Assembly (NCBI GenBank): GCA_028689545.1
Contig: JAQVCX010000023.1
Location: 1 to 36,876 of the forward strand
Origin: Parabacteroides sp.
GTDB taxonomy: Bacteria; Bacteroidota; Bacteroidia; Bacteroidales; Tannerellaceae
Direction: 5' to 3'
DNA length: 36,876 nucleotides
The translations under genes and the position numbers were made by a program. The notes beneath the pieces were generated by a model. That model ran no database searches. It saw only the letters and a program-made list of their open reading frames with translations, and was not told the origin of the DNA. This document shows positions 8,598 to 17,767 of the stretch, piece after piece (the stretch's first letter is position 1; the number at the start of each line of letters is the position of its first letter).

Positions 8598-9500
8598 ATG
8601 CAGAACAGACGTAATTTTTTGAAGCAAGCCTCTTTGATGCTTGCGGGTGGGTTGGTAGCCCCTCAGTTATTATCTTCTTGTGGCGGTAAATCAGGACAAG
8701 CTGCCGCTACAGCATCGGAGTCTTCTAAATATATAGGACTTCAGTTATATTCTTTAAGAGACCTTGTAAAAGAAGAAGGTATCCAGAAAGTATTGGAAGC
8801 CGCCGCTAAGATGGGTTATAAGAATCTGGAGACAGCAAGTTATGATAACGGTAAGATCTACGGTTTAGCTCCCGCTGAATTTAAGAAAATGGTGAACGAC
8901 CTAGGTATGAAGTGCACGAGCGCTCACCTTGGACAGGCCTTTACGAAAGAAAAAGAAGCCGAGGTCATGGGCTGGTGGGATCAGGCGATCGATGCTCATA
9001 ATGAGTTAGGCGTTAAATATATGGTTCAACCGTGGATGCCGGTGAACGATCAGACTACGTTGGATGACTTGAAGATGTACTGCGATTATTTCAACACGGT
9101 TGGTTATAAGACCGCTGCCGCTAGCATCGCGTTCGGTTATCATAACCACGACTTTGAGTTCCGTAAGATCGACGATCAATTGATCTATGATTTCTTGCTG
9201 GATAACGTAAGCCCGAACCACGTATTCTTCGAGATGGATGTATACTGGGTAATGATGGGTGGCGGTGATCCTGCCGCTTACTTGAAGAACCGTCCGAGCC
9301 AGTTCAAGGCTATCCATATCAAGGATGAGAAAGAGATCGGTGCGAGCGGTAAGATGGACTTCAAGCCTATCTTCGATCAAATGTATGCGAATAACGTAAA
9401 GGATTGGTATGTTGAGGTAGAGCAATATACAAACAATGATCCGGTAGCCAGCGTACAGCAGAGCTATGATTTCTTGAATAAGGCTGATTATGTGAAATAA
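8598..9500 (+). CDS. Sugar phosphate isomerase/epimerase-like TIM-barrel protein, Tat-type lipoprotein
   Basis: The 300-residue protein has an N-terminal twin-arginine signal (NRRNFLK at 3-9) running into a lipobox-like LLSSC with Cys28, so it is probably exported folded and lipidated. The rest reads as an AP-endonuclease-2/xylose-isomerase-like TIM barrel: IGLQLYSLRDLV at the start of the barrel, FGYHNHDFEF in the middle, FFEMDVYWV (metal-binding Glu and Asp), IHIKDE, and DWYVEVEQY at the end. Family members isomerise or epimerise sugars and several take part in 3-keto-sugar pathways. Its position divergent from a DUF1080 lipoprotein supports a shared periplasmic sugar route. A terminator follows at 9523. 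Confidence 0.88.
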   Translation: MQNRRNFLKQASLMLAGGLVAPQLLSSCGGKSGQAAATASESSKYIGLQLYSLRDLVKEEGIQKVLEAAAKMGYKNLETASYDNGKIYGLAPAEFKKMVNDLGMKCTSAHLGQAFTKEKEAEVMGWWDQAIDAHNELGVKYMVQPWMPVNDQTTLDDLKMYCDYFNTVGYKTAAASIAFGYHNHDFEFRKIDDQLIYDFLLDNVSPNHVFFEMDVYWVMMGGGDPAAYLKNRPSQFKAIHIKDEKEIGASGKMDFKPIFDQMYANNVKDWYVEVEQYTNNDPVASVQQSYDFLNKADYVK

Positions 9501-9522
9501 TCCGTTCGATGATAAAAAAGAG

Positions 9523-9559
9523 GAGGCTACTTAATTGATTATCGGGTAGCCTCTTTTTT
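9523..9559. terminator. Terminator between convergent genes
   Basis: GAGGCTAC (9523-9530) pairs with GTAGCCTC (9546-9553), followed by six T on the plus strand and, on the minus strand, by a T-rich run after CTCCTC. It ends the TIM-barrel gene and can also serve the HAD gene arriving from the right. Confidence 0.82.
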
Positions 9560-9567
9560 ATGCTCGC

Positions 9568-10323
9568 TTATTTGGAATGCTCGTTTAATCGGGTGGATTT
9601 CGTAAGCTCGATGATTTGTCTCCAATCTTTAGCTAAGCTTTCCATATCCGGATATAGCAAATCCGCTCCGGCATCTAATAATACTTGATCGGGGAGCGGT
9701 CCGGTGTTTACGGCTATCGTAAAGACATCGGCTGCCACGGCGGCTTCTACTCCCAGGGGAGCGTTTTCCACGACAAAAGCCTCGTTAGGCTTCGCATGCG
9801 CTTTTTGAAGTCCCATTAAATAAGGTTCGGGGTGTGGCTTGCCATATTTCACGTCGAAAGCCGTAACCATTTTCTCTCGGTTGAAATGTCCCGGATAGGT
9901 ATGGTTTAGCTTATCGATCAAGCTATGTTGGCCGGAACCGGTGACCACCAACCGTTGCAGTCCGGATGCTTCCACTTCCTTTAGCACCTCTACGGCTCCG
10001 GTCATGGGGGCGCCGTCATTATAGGTATTGAATAGATCTGCCTTTTCTTTATAGATCGTTTGCTTCTCCTCGGCGGTAGCTTCTCGTTGGAAAGTGCGTA
10101 GGTATAGCTCGTTGATCGTGCTTTCCCCGGTACGTCCTTCGAACCTATAAAAGTCTTCCGGCCGGGAAGTGAGCTGATGCAGGGTAGCTACCTCATACCA
10201 TGCCCGTGCATGAAAGCGCATAGAGTCATATAATACACCATCCATATCGAAAAGAACGGCTTTGGGAGAAAGGGATTCCTGCCTATGTTTACGCAGATAT
10301 CGGATAATCGCTTCTTGAATCAT
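9568..10323 (-). CDS. HAD-superfamily hydrolase, beta-phosphoglucomutase-like
   Basis: The 251-residue protein is a subfamily IA HAD enzyme. Motif I is LFDMDGVLYDS with nucleophile Asp26 and acid/base Asp28. A helical cap follows (about residues 38-105). Motif II is VVTGSG, motif III is GKPHPEPYLMGL, and a VVENAPLGVEAAVAA stretch sits where motif IV acidic residues are expected. The position normally occupied by a second acidic residue in motif IV (ED) is EN, seen in some members. It probably dephosphorylates or interconverts a small sugar phosphate. It is transcribed alone from the box at 10349-10356 and is separated from pgi by a terminator. Confidence 0.85.
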   Translation of the reverse strand: MIQEAIIRYLRKHRQESLSPKAVLFDMDGVLYDSMRFHARAWYEVATLHQLTSRPEDFYRFEGRTGESTINELYLRTFQREATAEEKQTIYKEKADLFNTYNDGAPMTGAVEVLKEVEASGLQRLVVTGSGQHSLIDKLNHTYPGHFNREKMVTAFDVKYGKPHPEPYLMGLQKAHAKPNEAFVVENAPLGVEAAVAADVFTIAVNTGPLPDQVLLDAGADLLYPDMESLAKDWRQIIELTKSTRLNEHSK

Positions 10324-10348
10324 GTTATTGCCTGCTTAAAAACCAACA

Positions 10349-10356
10349 CAAAGGTA
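10349..10356 (-). promoter_or_regulatory. Promoter -7 box for the HAD gene
   Basis: On the minus strand this reads TACCTTTG, a match to TAnnTTTG, 26 bp before the ATG at 10323. The spacing supports the chosen start codon. Confidence 0.5.
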
Positions 10357-10380
10357 CGTGATGAAAAATATTCAAATGAA

Positions 10381-10426
10381 AAGGGGGGTGTGCCATATCG
10401 TGAATGATGACACTCCCCCCTTTTTT
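10381..10426 (-). terminator. Terminator of the lysS-gpsA-pgi operon
   Basis: A G6/C6-based stem (10383-10388 with 10415-10420, extended by GTGT/ACAC with one bulge) lies 15 bp after the pgi stop. On the minus strand it is followed by four T, so it is a plausible end for pgi transcripts. Confidence 0.65.
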
Positions 10427-10441
10427 ATAGGGTCAATCGTA

Positions 10442-11785
10442 TTATAAACGTGCTTTGATAGCTTCGCTTTCTTTCTCGTATCCCGGTTTGTTCAACAGGG
10501 CGAACATATTCTTCTTATAAGCCTCGACACCCGGTTGATTGAATGGGTTAACGCCCAACATATAACCACTGATACCACAAGCTTTCTCGAAGAAATAGAA
10601 CAACTGGCCGATATAGAATGCGCTTACTTCCGGCATCGTTACCTTGATATTAGGAACGCCACCATCTACGTGAGCCAACTGAGTACCTAACTCAGCCATC
10701 TTGTTTACCTCGTCTACATGCTTGCCAGCCAAGAAGTTCAATCCATCTAAATTGGCCTCATCTGTAGGAACCAATACACTGCGATCCATAGCTTCCACCG
10801 AGATGACTGTCTCAAAGATCGTCCGCTCGCCCTCTTGGATCCATTGGCCCATAGAGTGTAAGTCGGTTGTCAAATCGATAGCGGCCGGGAAGATCCCTTT
10901 TCCATCCTTACCTTCACTCTCTCCGTAAAGTTGTTTCCACCATTCTGCGATATAATGAAATTTCGGATGGAAGTTGGCCAAGATCTCAATCTTTTTACCG
11001 CTCTTATACAACTCGTTACGAGTAGCGGCATAGATAGCGGCCATATTATCAGCGAAAGGAACGCTCGCGTCTGTAGCTTTTTCCATGGAAGCAGCTCCGG
11101 CTACCAAGTCGCGGATGCTGATACCTGCCACGGCGATCGGAAGCAAGCCTACCGGAGTCAAAACAGAGAAACGTCCGCCTACGTTATCCGGGATGATGAA
11201 CGTCTTATACCCTTCTTGATCCGCCAAGGTACGCAAAGCGCCTCTCTTAGCGTCCGTGATAGCTACGATACGATGTTTAGCCTCTTCCTTGCCAACAGCG
11301 TCTTCTAATTGTTTCTTCAAGATACGGAAAGCCAAGGCCGGCTCTGTAGTCGTACCAGACTTGGAGATATTGATAATACCGAATTGCTTCCCTTTCAAAA
11401 CTTCGCTTAACTCATACAGATAATCCTCTCCGATATTGTGTCCGGCGTATAACATAACCGGGTTTTTACGGTCGTTTTGCAACCAATCGAAACTGTTGTT
11501 TAACGCCTCTACTACCGCTTTGGTACCCAAATAGCTACCACCGATACCAATGGCTACGACCACCTCACATTTAGAACGAAGCACGTTCGCCGTATTCTCG
11601 ATGTCGGCCAGCTCTGCGTCCGTGATAGAAGAGGGGAGATGCAGCCAACCCAAAAAGTCGTTGCCTGCTCCGTTACCGTTATGTAATGTGGCAATACATT
11701 CCATTGCCTTGGCCTCTTGAGCGTAAACCTGTTCCTTGGAGACAGTGCCCAGCGCCTTGTCGATGTTTAAACCGATGTTTTTCAT
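10442..11785 (-). CDS. pgi: Glucose-6-phosphate isomerase
   Basis: The enzyme interconverts glucose 6-phosphate and fructose 6-phosphate in glycolysis. The 447-residue length is that of the compact bacterial type. Recognisable motifs are the phosphate-binding [13 protein letters not shown] (about 79-91), [16 protein letters not shown] (about 141-156), and [14 protein letters not shown] (about 203-216, the PGI signature), plus the C-terminal [15 protein letters not shown]. It follows gpsA by 8 bp and is the last gene of the lysS-gpsA-pgi operon. It has no promoter-like box of its own. Confidence 0.97.
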   Translation of the reverse strand: MKNIGLNIDKALGTVSKEQVYAQEAKAMECIATLHNGNGAGNDFLGWLHLPSSITDAELADIENTANVLRSKCEVVVAIGIGGSYLGTKAVVEALNNSFDWLQNDRKNPVMLYAGHNIGEDYLYELSEVLKGKQFGIINISKSGTTTEPALAFRILKKQLEDAVGKEEAKHRIVAITDAKRGALRTLADQEGYKTFIIPDNVGGRFSVLTPVGLLPIAVAGISIRDLVAGAASMEKATDASVPFADNMAAIYAATRNELYKSGKKIEILANFHPKFHYIAEWWKQLYGESEGKDGKGIFPAAIDLTTDLHSMGQWIQEGERTIFETVISVEAMDRSVLVPTDEANLDGLNFLAGKHVDEVNKMAELGTQLAHVDGGVPNIKVTMPEVSAFYIGQLFYFFEKACGISGYMLGVNPFNQPGVEAYKKNMFALLNKPGYEKESEAIKARL

Positions 11786-11793
11786 ATGCTATT

Positions 11794-12789
11794 TTATTTA
11801 AACGTTTCCGTTAATTGCCGAATGACTGTTGTCGGCGATTTCTTCTCGTACAATATATCGTAAACCGCGTCCAATATCGGCATGTTCACTTTATATTCCT
11901 CATTGATCTCACGCATACACTTGGTTCCATAATATCCCTCGGCGATCATTTCCATCTCCAGTTGCGCTGTCTTCACGGAATATCCCTTGCCGATCATGGT
12001 TCCGAAGGTACGGTTACGGCTGAACCGGGAATAAGCGGTAACCAGCAAATCGCCCAGATAGACGGAGTCGGTGATATCCCGCTCCAGCCCATGTACGGCA
12101 TCCACGAAATTACGCATCTCCTCGATAGCGTTCGAGATAAATACGGCTTGGAAGTTATCGCCATATTTCATCCCATGGCAAATACCGGCGGCGATAGCGT
12201 ACACGTTCTTCAGTACGGCGGCGTATTCAATGCCGGTTACATCCTTACAGAAGGAACTCTTCAAGTATTGATTCTTGAAAACGGGGGCTATCGTACGGAC
12301 CTTCTCGATGTCGGAACAAGCCAGCGTAATGTACGAGAGCCGTTCCAAAGCGATCTCTTCCGCATGGCAGGGACCACCGATAACCGCTATGTTTTCTGTC
12401 GGTACCTTGTAATACTCCGTAAAGTAATCCGTGATCAACATATTCTCATCCGGTACGATACCTTTGATGGCGGAGAGGATAAACTTCTCCTGCAAAGGGG
12501 TCTTCACCTTGCTCAAGTGTTGCTTCAAGAATGGGGAAGGCGTGGCGAAGATCAAGGTATCCGAGTCTTTGATAGCTTGGTTGATATTGGAGTAGAAGTT
12601 TATCTTATTCGTGTCGAATTTCACGGAGGTGAGATAACACGGGTTGTGTCCCAACTGCTTGAACTCCTCGATACGATCGGGCCTACGCATGTACCAATTG
12701 ATACTATCTTGAGTTGAGAGTACGATCTTGGCTAAGGCGGTAGCCCAGCTACCACCTCCCATTATCGCTATTTTTCCGGGCAAATCCAT
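11794..12789 (-). CDS. gpsA: NAD(P)-dependent glycerol-3-phosphate dehydrogenase
   Basis: The enzyme reduces dihydroxyacetone phosphate to sn-glycerol 3-phosphate for phospholipid synthesis. The 331-residue protein has an N-terminal Rossmann motif (IAIMGGGSWATALAK, about 7-21), FATPSPFL after the fourth strand, the GGPCHAEEIA stretch (about 139-148) and the catalytic-lysine region AAVLKNVYAIAAG, then SRNRTFGTMIGKG (substrate binding). It starts 12 bp after lysS and ends 8 bp before pgi, so the three are one transcription unit. Length is typical of the family. Confidence 0.96.
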   Translation of the reverse strand: MDLPGKIAIMGGGSWATALAKIVLSTQDSINWYMRRPDRIEEFKQLGHNPCYLTSVKFDTNKINFYSNINQAIKDSDTLIFATPSPFLKQHLSKVKTPLQEKFILSAIKGIVPDENMLITDYFTEYYKVPTENIAVIGGPCHAEEIALERLSYITLACSDIEKVRTIAPVFKNQYLKSSFCKDVTGIEYAAVLKNVYAIAAGICHGMKYGDNFQAVFISNAIEEMRNFVDAVHGLERDITDSVYLGDLLVTAYSRFSRNRTFGTMIGKGYSVKTAQLEMEMIAEGYYGTKCMREINEEYKVNMPILDAVYDILYEKKSPTTVIRQLTETFK

Positions 12790-12801
12790 CGTATCACGCT
12801 T

Positions 12802-14532
12802 TTATTCTCCTACGTTGGCTATCCAAGTTTCTACTTCTTGGACCGTAGGATTTTGCAGTTCTAACTTATATTTTTTATTAAGCTCACAAAGATCTTGTCT
12901 TAATTTGTTCGCGTTCGCTTCTTTCAGCGTGTCAACCGTTAGGTAGCCGGCTTTCTGCAAAGCGGGAATCCACTCCTCGGAAATACCCAAGGCTATGTAT
13001 TTTTCGGCGTTATCTTTCTTTACGGTTTTCTCCGGACGCATTTGTGGGAAAAGCAAGACCTCTTGGATCGTTGTCTGTCCGGTCATCAACATAACCAGGC
13101 GGTCGATACCGATACCGATACCCGACGTAGGAGGCATACCGAATTGAAGAGAGCGTAGGAAATCCTGATCGATAAACATCGCCTCATCATCCCCTTTCTC
13201 GCTCAATCGTAATTGCTCCTTGAAACGTTCTTCTTGGTCGATCGGATCGTTCAGCTCGCTATAAGCGTTCGCCAATTCCTTTCCGTTTACCATCAGCTCG
13301 AAGCGTTCGGTCAATCCCGGCTTGCTACGGTGCATCTTGGTCAGCGGGCTCATCTCAACCGGATAGTCGATGATGAAGGTCGGCTGGATAAACGTACCCT
13401 CGCAGAACTCCCCGAAGATCTCGTCGATCAATTTGCCTTTACCCATCGTATCGTCGATCTCCATCTCCAATTCCTTGCAGATCGCGCGGATCTCGTCCTC
13501 GCTCTTACCCTCCAAGTCGTGACCCGTCTTTTCCTTGATCGCCTCCAAGATCGGCAGGCGGCGGAAAGGAGCCTTGAAGCTGATCGTTTTACCGTCGATC
13601 GTGCTCTCGCTCGTACCGTTCACGGCGATACAGATACGCTCCAACAGCTTCTCGGTGAAGCTCATCATCCAGTTATAGTCCTTGTATTGAACGTAAAGCT
13701 CCATACAGGTGAACTCCGGGTTGTGCGTACGGTCCATACCCTCGTTACGGAAGTTCTTTCCGATCTCGTATACGCCCTCGAATCCGCCGACGATCAATCG
13801 TTTCAAATACAACTCGGTAGCGATACGCAAATACAGATCGATATCCAAGGAGTTGTGATGTGTCGTAAACGGACGCGCGCTAGCTCCTCCGGCGATAGAC
13901 TGCAGGATCGGAGTCTCTACCTCCGTATATCCGGCCTCATCCAAGGCGGTACGCATGGTCTTGATGATAGCCGCGCGTTTCATGAAAATATCTTTTACGC
14001 CATCGTTTACTACCAAATCCACGTAACGTTGGCGATAGCGAAGCTCCGGGTCATTGAAACCGTCGTAAGCGACACCATCCTTATATTTAACGATCGGTAG
14101 CGGACGAAGTGATTTAGACAGAACTGTCAATTCTTGCGCATGAACGGAAATCTCTCCCATCTGAGTGCGGAAAACGAATCCCTTGATCCCGACGAAATCA
14201 CCGATATCCAGTAATTTCTTGAAAACGACGTTGTAAGTGTCTTTATTCTCATCCGGACAAATATCGTCGCGCGAGATATAGACCTGTATTCTGCCCTCGG
14301 AATCCTGCAACTCCATGAAGGAAGCCTTCCCCATGATACGACGGCTCATGATACGGCCGGCGATACTTACCGGGCGTGGCTCAGCGTCGTCTTTAAAAGT
14401 CTCTTTTATTTCTTCGGAAAATGCGTTCGTTACATACTCAGCCGCGGGATAAGGCTCTATCCCCATCTGACGCAACTGCTCCATGCTATTACGTCTTATA
14501 ATTTCCTGTTCGCTCAGTTCTAATAGATTCAT
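12802..14532 (-). CDS. lysS: Lysyl-tRNA synthetase, class II
   Basis: The enzyme charges tRNA-Lys. The 576-residue protein has an N-terminal OB-fold anticodon domain (about 45-145) and a class II catalytic core. Motif 2 is [15 protein letters not shown] and motif 3 is [14 protein letters not shown]. An extra C-terminal extension of about 70 residues after motif 3 ([20 protein letters not shown]) is as seen in Bacteroidota LysS. The ATG at 14532 ([10 protein letters not shown]) is preferred over the one 30 bp upstream because the promoter box at 14560-14567 would place the upstream ATG at or before the transcription start. It is the first gene of the lysS-gpsA-pgi operon. Confidence 0.95.
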   Translation of the reverse strand: MNLLELSEQEIIRRNSMEQLRQMGIEPYPAAEYVTNAFSEEIKETFKDDAEPRPVSIAGRIMSRRIMGKASFMELQDSEGRIQVYISRDDICPDENKDTYNVVFKKLLDIGDFVGIKGFVFRTQMGEISVHAQELTVLSKSLRPLPIVKYKDGVAYDGFNDPELRYRQRYVDLVVNDGVKDIFMKRAAIIKTMRTALDEAGYTEVETPILQSIAGGASARPFTTHHNSLDIDLYLRIATELYLKRLIVGGFEGVYEIGKNFRNEGMDRTHNPEFTCMELYVQYKDYNWMMSFTEKLLERICIAVNGTSESTIDGKTISFKAPFRRLPILEAIKEKTGHDLEGKSEDEIRAICKELEMEIDDTMGKGKLIDEIFGEFCEGTFIQPTFIIDYPVEMSPLTKMHRSKPGLTERFELMVNGKELANAYSELNDPIDQEERFKEQLRLSEKGDDEAMFIDQDFLRSLQFGMPPTSGIGIGIDRLVMLMTGQTTIQEVLLFPQMRPEKTVKKDNAEKYIALGISEEWIPALQKAGYLTVDTLKEANANKLRQDLCELNKKYKLELQNPTVQEVETWIANVGE

Positions 14533-14559
14533 TATGCTATTATTTTGTATAATACGCCG

Positions 14560-14567
14560 CAAAAGTA
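14560..14567 (-). promoter_or_regulatory. Promoter -7 box for the lysS operon
   Basis: On the minus strand this reads TACTTTTG, matching TAnnTTTG, 28 bp before the ATG at 14532. It overlaps the in-frame ATG at 14562 and so argues for the shorter lysS start. No clear -33 element is seen. Confidence 0.55.
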
Positions 14568-14685
14568 CAAAATATTTCTGACTTATGTAGTACTAACTTT
14601 CCTAAGTAAGTATATATTCGTTGCCACTAGCAGTATATATTCTATAGGGGAAGTAAGTATTACTGTGTTTTTCGGTTATATAGTT

Positions 14686-14697
14686 GACAGATCTGTC
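14686..14697. repeat. Short perfect palindrome after the first propeller gene
   Basis: GACAGATCTGTC is a 12-bp perfect palindrome 13 bp past the stop of the propeller gene at 14710. It may be part of a weak transcript end or a protein-binding site. No T tract follows. Confidence 0.3.
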
Positions 14698-14709
14698 TTA
14701 CATCTTGTT

Positions 14710-15828
14710 TTATTTTAATCGTGCGATGCATAAAATGTAATTGCTTTCTGCATCTATATCCGGGAACTTTTTTGCGAAAGAAGTTGTGCCTTTTTTGTCG
14801 AATAGCAAATGAGCGGGGATAGGAATCACTACCCAGCCGTTTTCTTGCGGAAAAATATAATCAGGTTCCCAACCGAAAGACGGGTCGAATAGAAATTCTT
14901 TGATCAATTCGCTTTTACCTGTGGCTTTGTCTATCAATGCGTAACTTTTTAAAGCGTCGGAAGCTCCTTCGAAGCGTAGAAGGATTTTTTGTTCACCTTC
15001 CATGAAAAAAGGTATGTGCCCGATATAGCCTTTCTCGGAATACGCTTGCTCTAATTGACGGCTATTATCCGAGGATTGCCAGAAATCCTTTGGCGGTATT
15101 CGGCCGTCTACATCGATGGTATAAGCAGGGCACAGCTTCTCCCGGGTTAGCTCATATACGTGATTGCTACGATACCCGTTTAAGAAAACACACCTTTGGT
15201 AAGTAGGGAAAAAATCCTTAAACATGTGGATGAGTTTGGAGTGGGCCACGGGATAATAGGAATTGATCACTTCTCCATTAGTCCAGTTTACGATATAAAT
15301 GTTATTCCGTGAGTCTCTGTCGCCCATTGTCTTTAATATCAGCGTACTGTCATTCAGCATTATCAGATCCCGGAGCGATAGCTCGGGAAAGTGTTTTTTA
15401 CTAATCATTTCTCCACTTTTATTGTAGGTCACGACTGCGGATGTCATGCGATCTAAGATGGAGATATCCCCATTGGTATGTATGGTGAAATTGAAGAGCG
15501 ACAGATAAGAGTCTGGTCCTTGTCCTTGTTTGTTCAAGGTCGTCACGTATTTCCCCGAGCGATCGAACAGGGTTAATTTAAAGAGATCGCCCACATAAAT
15601 GTAATCATCTTTAACGATGATCCGGTTGATGATATCCAATCCTTCCAGTAATGCCGGATCATTACTATCTAGCGTAATAAACTCATATTCACTAAAAAGT
15701 TTGTCTAATGGGCATTTTATTTCCTTGCTCAAGGGAATTCTGATAAGAAGCCCATCGGTCTCAGGGTTGTTCCCTATGCCCAAGAATGGGAGAGCTATAA
15801 ATAAGAATGTTGATAAAATGGTTTTCAT
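14710..15828 (-). CDS. 6-bladed beta-propeller protein (secreted)
   Basis: The 372-residue protein has a signal peptide (about 1-18). It then shows the repeated pattern of the Bacteroidota 6-bladed beta-propeller family: YEFITLDSNDPALLEG, IIVKDDYIYVGD, LTLFDRSGKYVTTLNKQGQGPDSY, GDISILD, and ALIDKATGK. These are secreted or lipid-anchored proteins whose function is not established. Its closest relative in the window is the next upstream gene (16106-17221). The two share the KGYIGHIP motif, the GRIPP/NRIPP motif and the C-terminal FAKKFPDIDAESN / FARRFPGLDEESN motif, so they are tandem duplicates. No transporter or sensor gene is adjacent. Confidence 0.85.
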   Translation of the reverse strand: MKTILSTFLFIALPFLGIGNNPETDGLLIRIPLSKEIKCPLDKLFSEYEFITLDSNDPALLEGLDIINRIIVKDDYIYVGDLFKLTLFDRSGKYVTTLNKQGQGPDSYLSLFNFTIHTNGDISILDRMTSAVVTYNKSGEMISKKHFPELSLRDLIMLNDSTLILKTMGDRDSRNNIYIVNWTNGEVINSYYPVAHSKLIHMFKDFFPTYQRCVFLNGYRSNHVYELTREKLCPAYTIDVDGRIPPKDFWQSSDNSRQLEQAYSEKGYIGHIPFFMEGEQKILLRFEGASDALKSYALIDKATGKSELIKEFLFDPSFGWEPDYIFPQENGWVVIPIPAHLLFDKKGTTSFAKKFPDIDAESNYILCIARLK

Positions 15829-15879
15829 ATATACTTCTGTTTTTAGATGTTATAAAAGAGGGGCGTAGCAAAATTCAGC

Positions 15880-16086
15880 TTATGATTTTGCTGCTTTAAA
15901 AAAATAGTTTACTACTTCATTCATATCATGCATAGCTTTTTCGCTATGTATCCTTGAACGGAACATCCCGTTTTGATCCCGGGGATGGGGTAGATGGAAC
16001 AGGCATCTATCACTTCGATAAATTCGATAGCTGTGTTTTATCGATAAGATTTCTAAAATTTGGATGAACGGATTGTCCTGTTTCAT
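15880..16086 (-). CDS. Small ORF between the two propeller genes, doubtful
   Basis: A 68-codon ORF opens 20 bp after the stop of the upstream propeller gene. Its product (starting MKQDNPFIQILEILSIKHSY) has no signal peptide, membrane segment or recognisable motif, and no good ribosome-binding site precedes it. A shifted minus-strand frame across about 15922-16035 also reads like protein (EVIDACSIYPIPGIKTG) but lacks a start. The interval could hold a real small gene, a decayed one, or nothing. Confidence 0.25.
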   Translation of the reverse strand: MKQDNPFIQILEILSIKHSYRIYRSDRCLFHLPHPRDQNGMFRSRIHSEKAMHDMNEVVNYFFKAAKS

Positions 16087-16105
16087 AGCTTAGAGTTCTT
16101 AGAGA

Positions 16106-17221
16106 TTATCTCAACTTCCCAATAAACAGTACCGGATTGCTCTCCTCGTCCAGTCCGGGGAAACGCCTTGCGAACTCTTCCTTCTTCAAAACGTCTTCCG
16201 GATACATCAGCATGGCACACCAACCCTCGTCTAGCGAGAAGAATTGTTTGGGCAACCACCGGAAATTGTCATCGAACTTTATGTTCTCTAAAACTCTTGC
16301 GTTTCCGTCTTTCTTGTCGATCAAGGCGATTCCGTTCAGATCCTCTCTTTTTCCCTTAAAGGAGAGCAATATCGTTTCTTTGGACTCCACGTAGTCCGGG
16401 ATATGGCCGATATATCCTTTTTCTGCCTCCTCCAGTATGAGTTGCATGCCTTCTTTTCCCTCTTGCGTGTAAAAGCCGGCGGGCGGTATCCTGTTATCCA
16501 CGTTTATTTTGTATCGTATTTTTGAACTATCCAGAGTACATTCAAGGATGTCATTGCTTTGATAACCATGAGAGATAATATGTCCTTCATACCGTTCAAA
16601 TGAGTTTGTGAATGAACTGATATATCTATTGCAGTTGATGATAGAATCATACGAGTTTATGACGGCTCCCGTATGATGATTGATGATACGATACCGTAGC
16701 TGTTCGGGGGTAGGCATACATTTTATGATGTATAGACTGTCATTCAAAAGAGTGATCGCCTCTATATAACCGACATTCTCACAACGTCTTTTGTTGATGA
16801 ATTTATTTGAATTTGAATAAGTTACGATTTCAGAGGGAGAAGCAATCGAGATGTCTCCATTGGACCATATCATGAAATGATTAAGGAAGAGATATGATTG
16901 TGGATCATTTCCCTTTTTGGATAAGACTTGTTTGAATTTCCCATATTTGTCCCAAATGATTAATTGGTCTTCGGAGCCTATGTAAATATCCTCATGGAAG
17001 ATAGCGATGTTCTTGATATTGTAAAGTTCATCTATCAATGCGTCATCCCTTGTTTCCAAGGGGACATACCAATATTTCTCAAATACTTCATTCACGTCTT
17101 TTTCTACTCGGTGTGAGAGTGGAATAAAATACTCGATTATTTCATCTTTGCTATTATCCTTGGCTTGATCCGGATTACAACTGATAAGCAAAAGAGTGAC
17201 TATAAATAAAAGATAGATCAT
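16106..17221 (-). CDS. 6-bladed beta-propeller lipoprotein
   Basis: The 371-residue protein has a short lipoprotein signal with LLISC at Cys15, so it is probably lipid-anchored. The propeller family pattern follows: YWYVPLETRDDALIDEL, NIAIFHEDIYIGSED, IIWDKYGKFKQVLSKKGNDP, NGDISIASPSE, and ALIDKKDGN. It is a tandem paralogue of the 14710-15828 protein with the same end motif (FARRFPGLDEESNPVL). The pair probably shares a promoter upstream of 17221, where TAACTTTA (minus strand, 17251-17258) is a near match to the -7 box. Function unknown; the family is often near transporters or small secreted peptides, none of which is evident here. Confidence 0.87.
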   Translation of the reverse strand: MIYLLFIVTLLLISCNPDQAKDNSKDEIIEYFIPLSHRVEKDVNEVFEKYWYVPLETRDDALIDELYNIKNIAIFHEDIYIGSEDQLIIWDKYGKFKQVLSKKGNDPQSYLFLNHFMIWSNGDISIASPSEIVTYSNSNKFINKRRCENVGYIEAITLLNDSLYIIKCMPTPEQLRYRIINHHTGAVINSYDSIINCNRYISSFTNSFERYEGHIISHGYQSNDILECTLDSSKIRYKINVDNRIPPAGFYTQEGKEGMQLILEEAEKGYIGHIPDYVESKETILLSFKGKREDLNGIALIDKKDGNARVLENIKFDDNFRWLPKQFFSLDEGWCAMLMYPEDVLKKEEFARRFPGLDEESNPVLFIGKLR

Positions 17222-17323
17222 GATCGTTTTAGTTTTCGTCTGAATTTCTGTAAAGTTAATGATTAATTCTGTTCACTCGAATGAATTTCTTTTTAACTTG
17301 CGAAACTTAAATTATTTATAAGT

Positions 17324-17767
17324 ATGAAACATTTTTCATTACTCAGAACCGCTGCTTGGCTAAACATAGCCATGGCCATAGCTCATGTTCTATGTATGCC
17401 TTGGCTGGATGCGGCCTTCCGTTTATATGGAATTAATGAACAGATGAATCAGATCGCATCGTATGGTGGTTATTGGCCTTATGTGATAACACTGGTCATT
17501 GCGGCATGTTTTGCGCTATGCGGTCTGTACGCCTTGTCAGCCGAAGGCAGCATACGTAAACTACCCTTGCTTTGGTTGGGCATCTTTACCATCGCTGTCG
17601 TTTTCTTGTTCCGGGCAGGAATCGGTTGTTATTGGATGTTTGATAGAGGACAATATCCAATGACTGATTTGTCATCGGTAGCAATCTCTGGAGGTATCGG
17701 ATTGCTATATCTGTTAGGAGGTATCCAAAAGCTAAAGATTAAAAAGAATGATTATGAATTCAAATAA
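17324..17767 (+). CDS. Small four-helix membrane protein
   Basis: The 147-residue protein has four likely membrane segments (about 10-30, 50-73, 82-102, 117-135) and a short lysine-rich tail. Loops contain GINEQMNQIASYGGYWPY and FDRGQYPMT. I do not recognise a named family with confidence; it resembles uncharacterised DoxX-like or similar small membrane proteins only by topology. Its last 14 bases overlap the start of a broken DUF2442 gene. It is divergent from the propeller pair. Confidence 0.75.
   Translation: MKHFSLLRTAAWLNIAMAIAHVLCMPWLDAAFRLYGINEQMNQIASYGGYWPYVITLVIAACFALCGLYALSAEGSIRKLPLLWLGIFTIAVVFLFRAGIGCYWMFDRGQYPMTDLSSVAISGGIGLLYLLGGIQKLKIKKNDYEFK

Noticed and set aside
9006-9425. 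Minus-strand frame of 139 codons opposite the TIM-barrel gene
   Set aside because: A shadow of the coding strand of a gene with strong family motifs.
11815-12717. Plus-strand open frame of 300 codons opposite gpsA
   Set aside because: Antisense to gpsA, which has clear motifs; no ribosome site or recognisable protein.
13213-14100. Long plus-strand open frame of 295 codons opposite lysS
   Set aside because: It lies wholly antisense to the well-supported lysS gene; the long frame is a by-product of lysS codon bias and its product matches no family I know.
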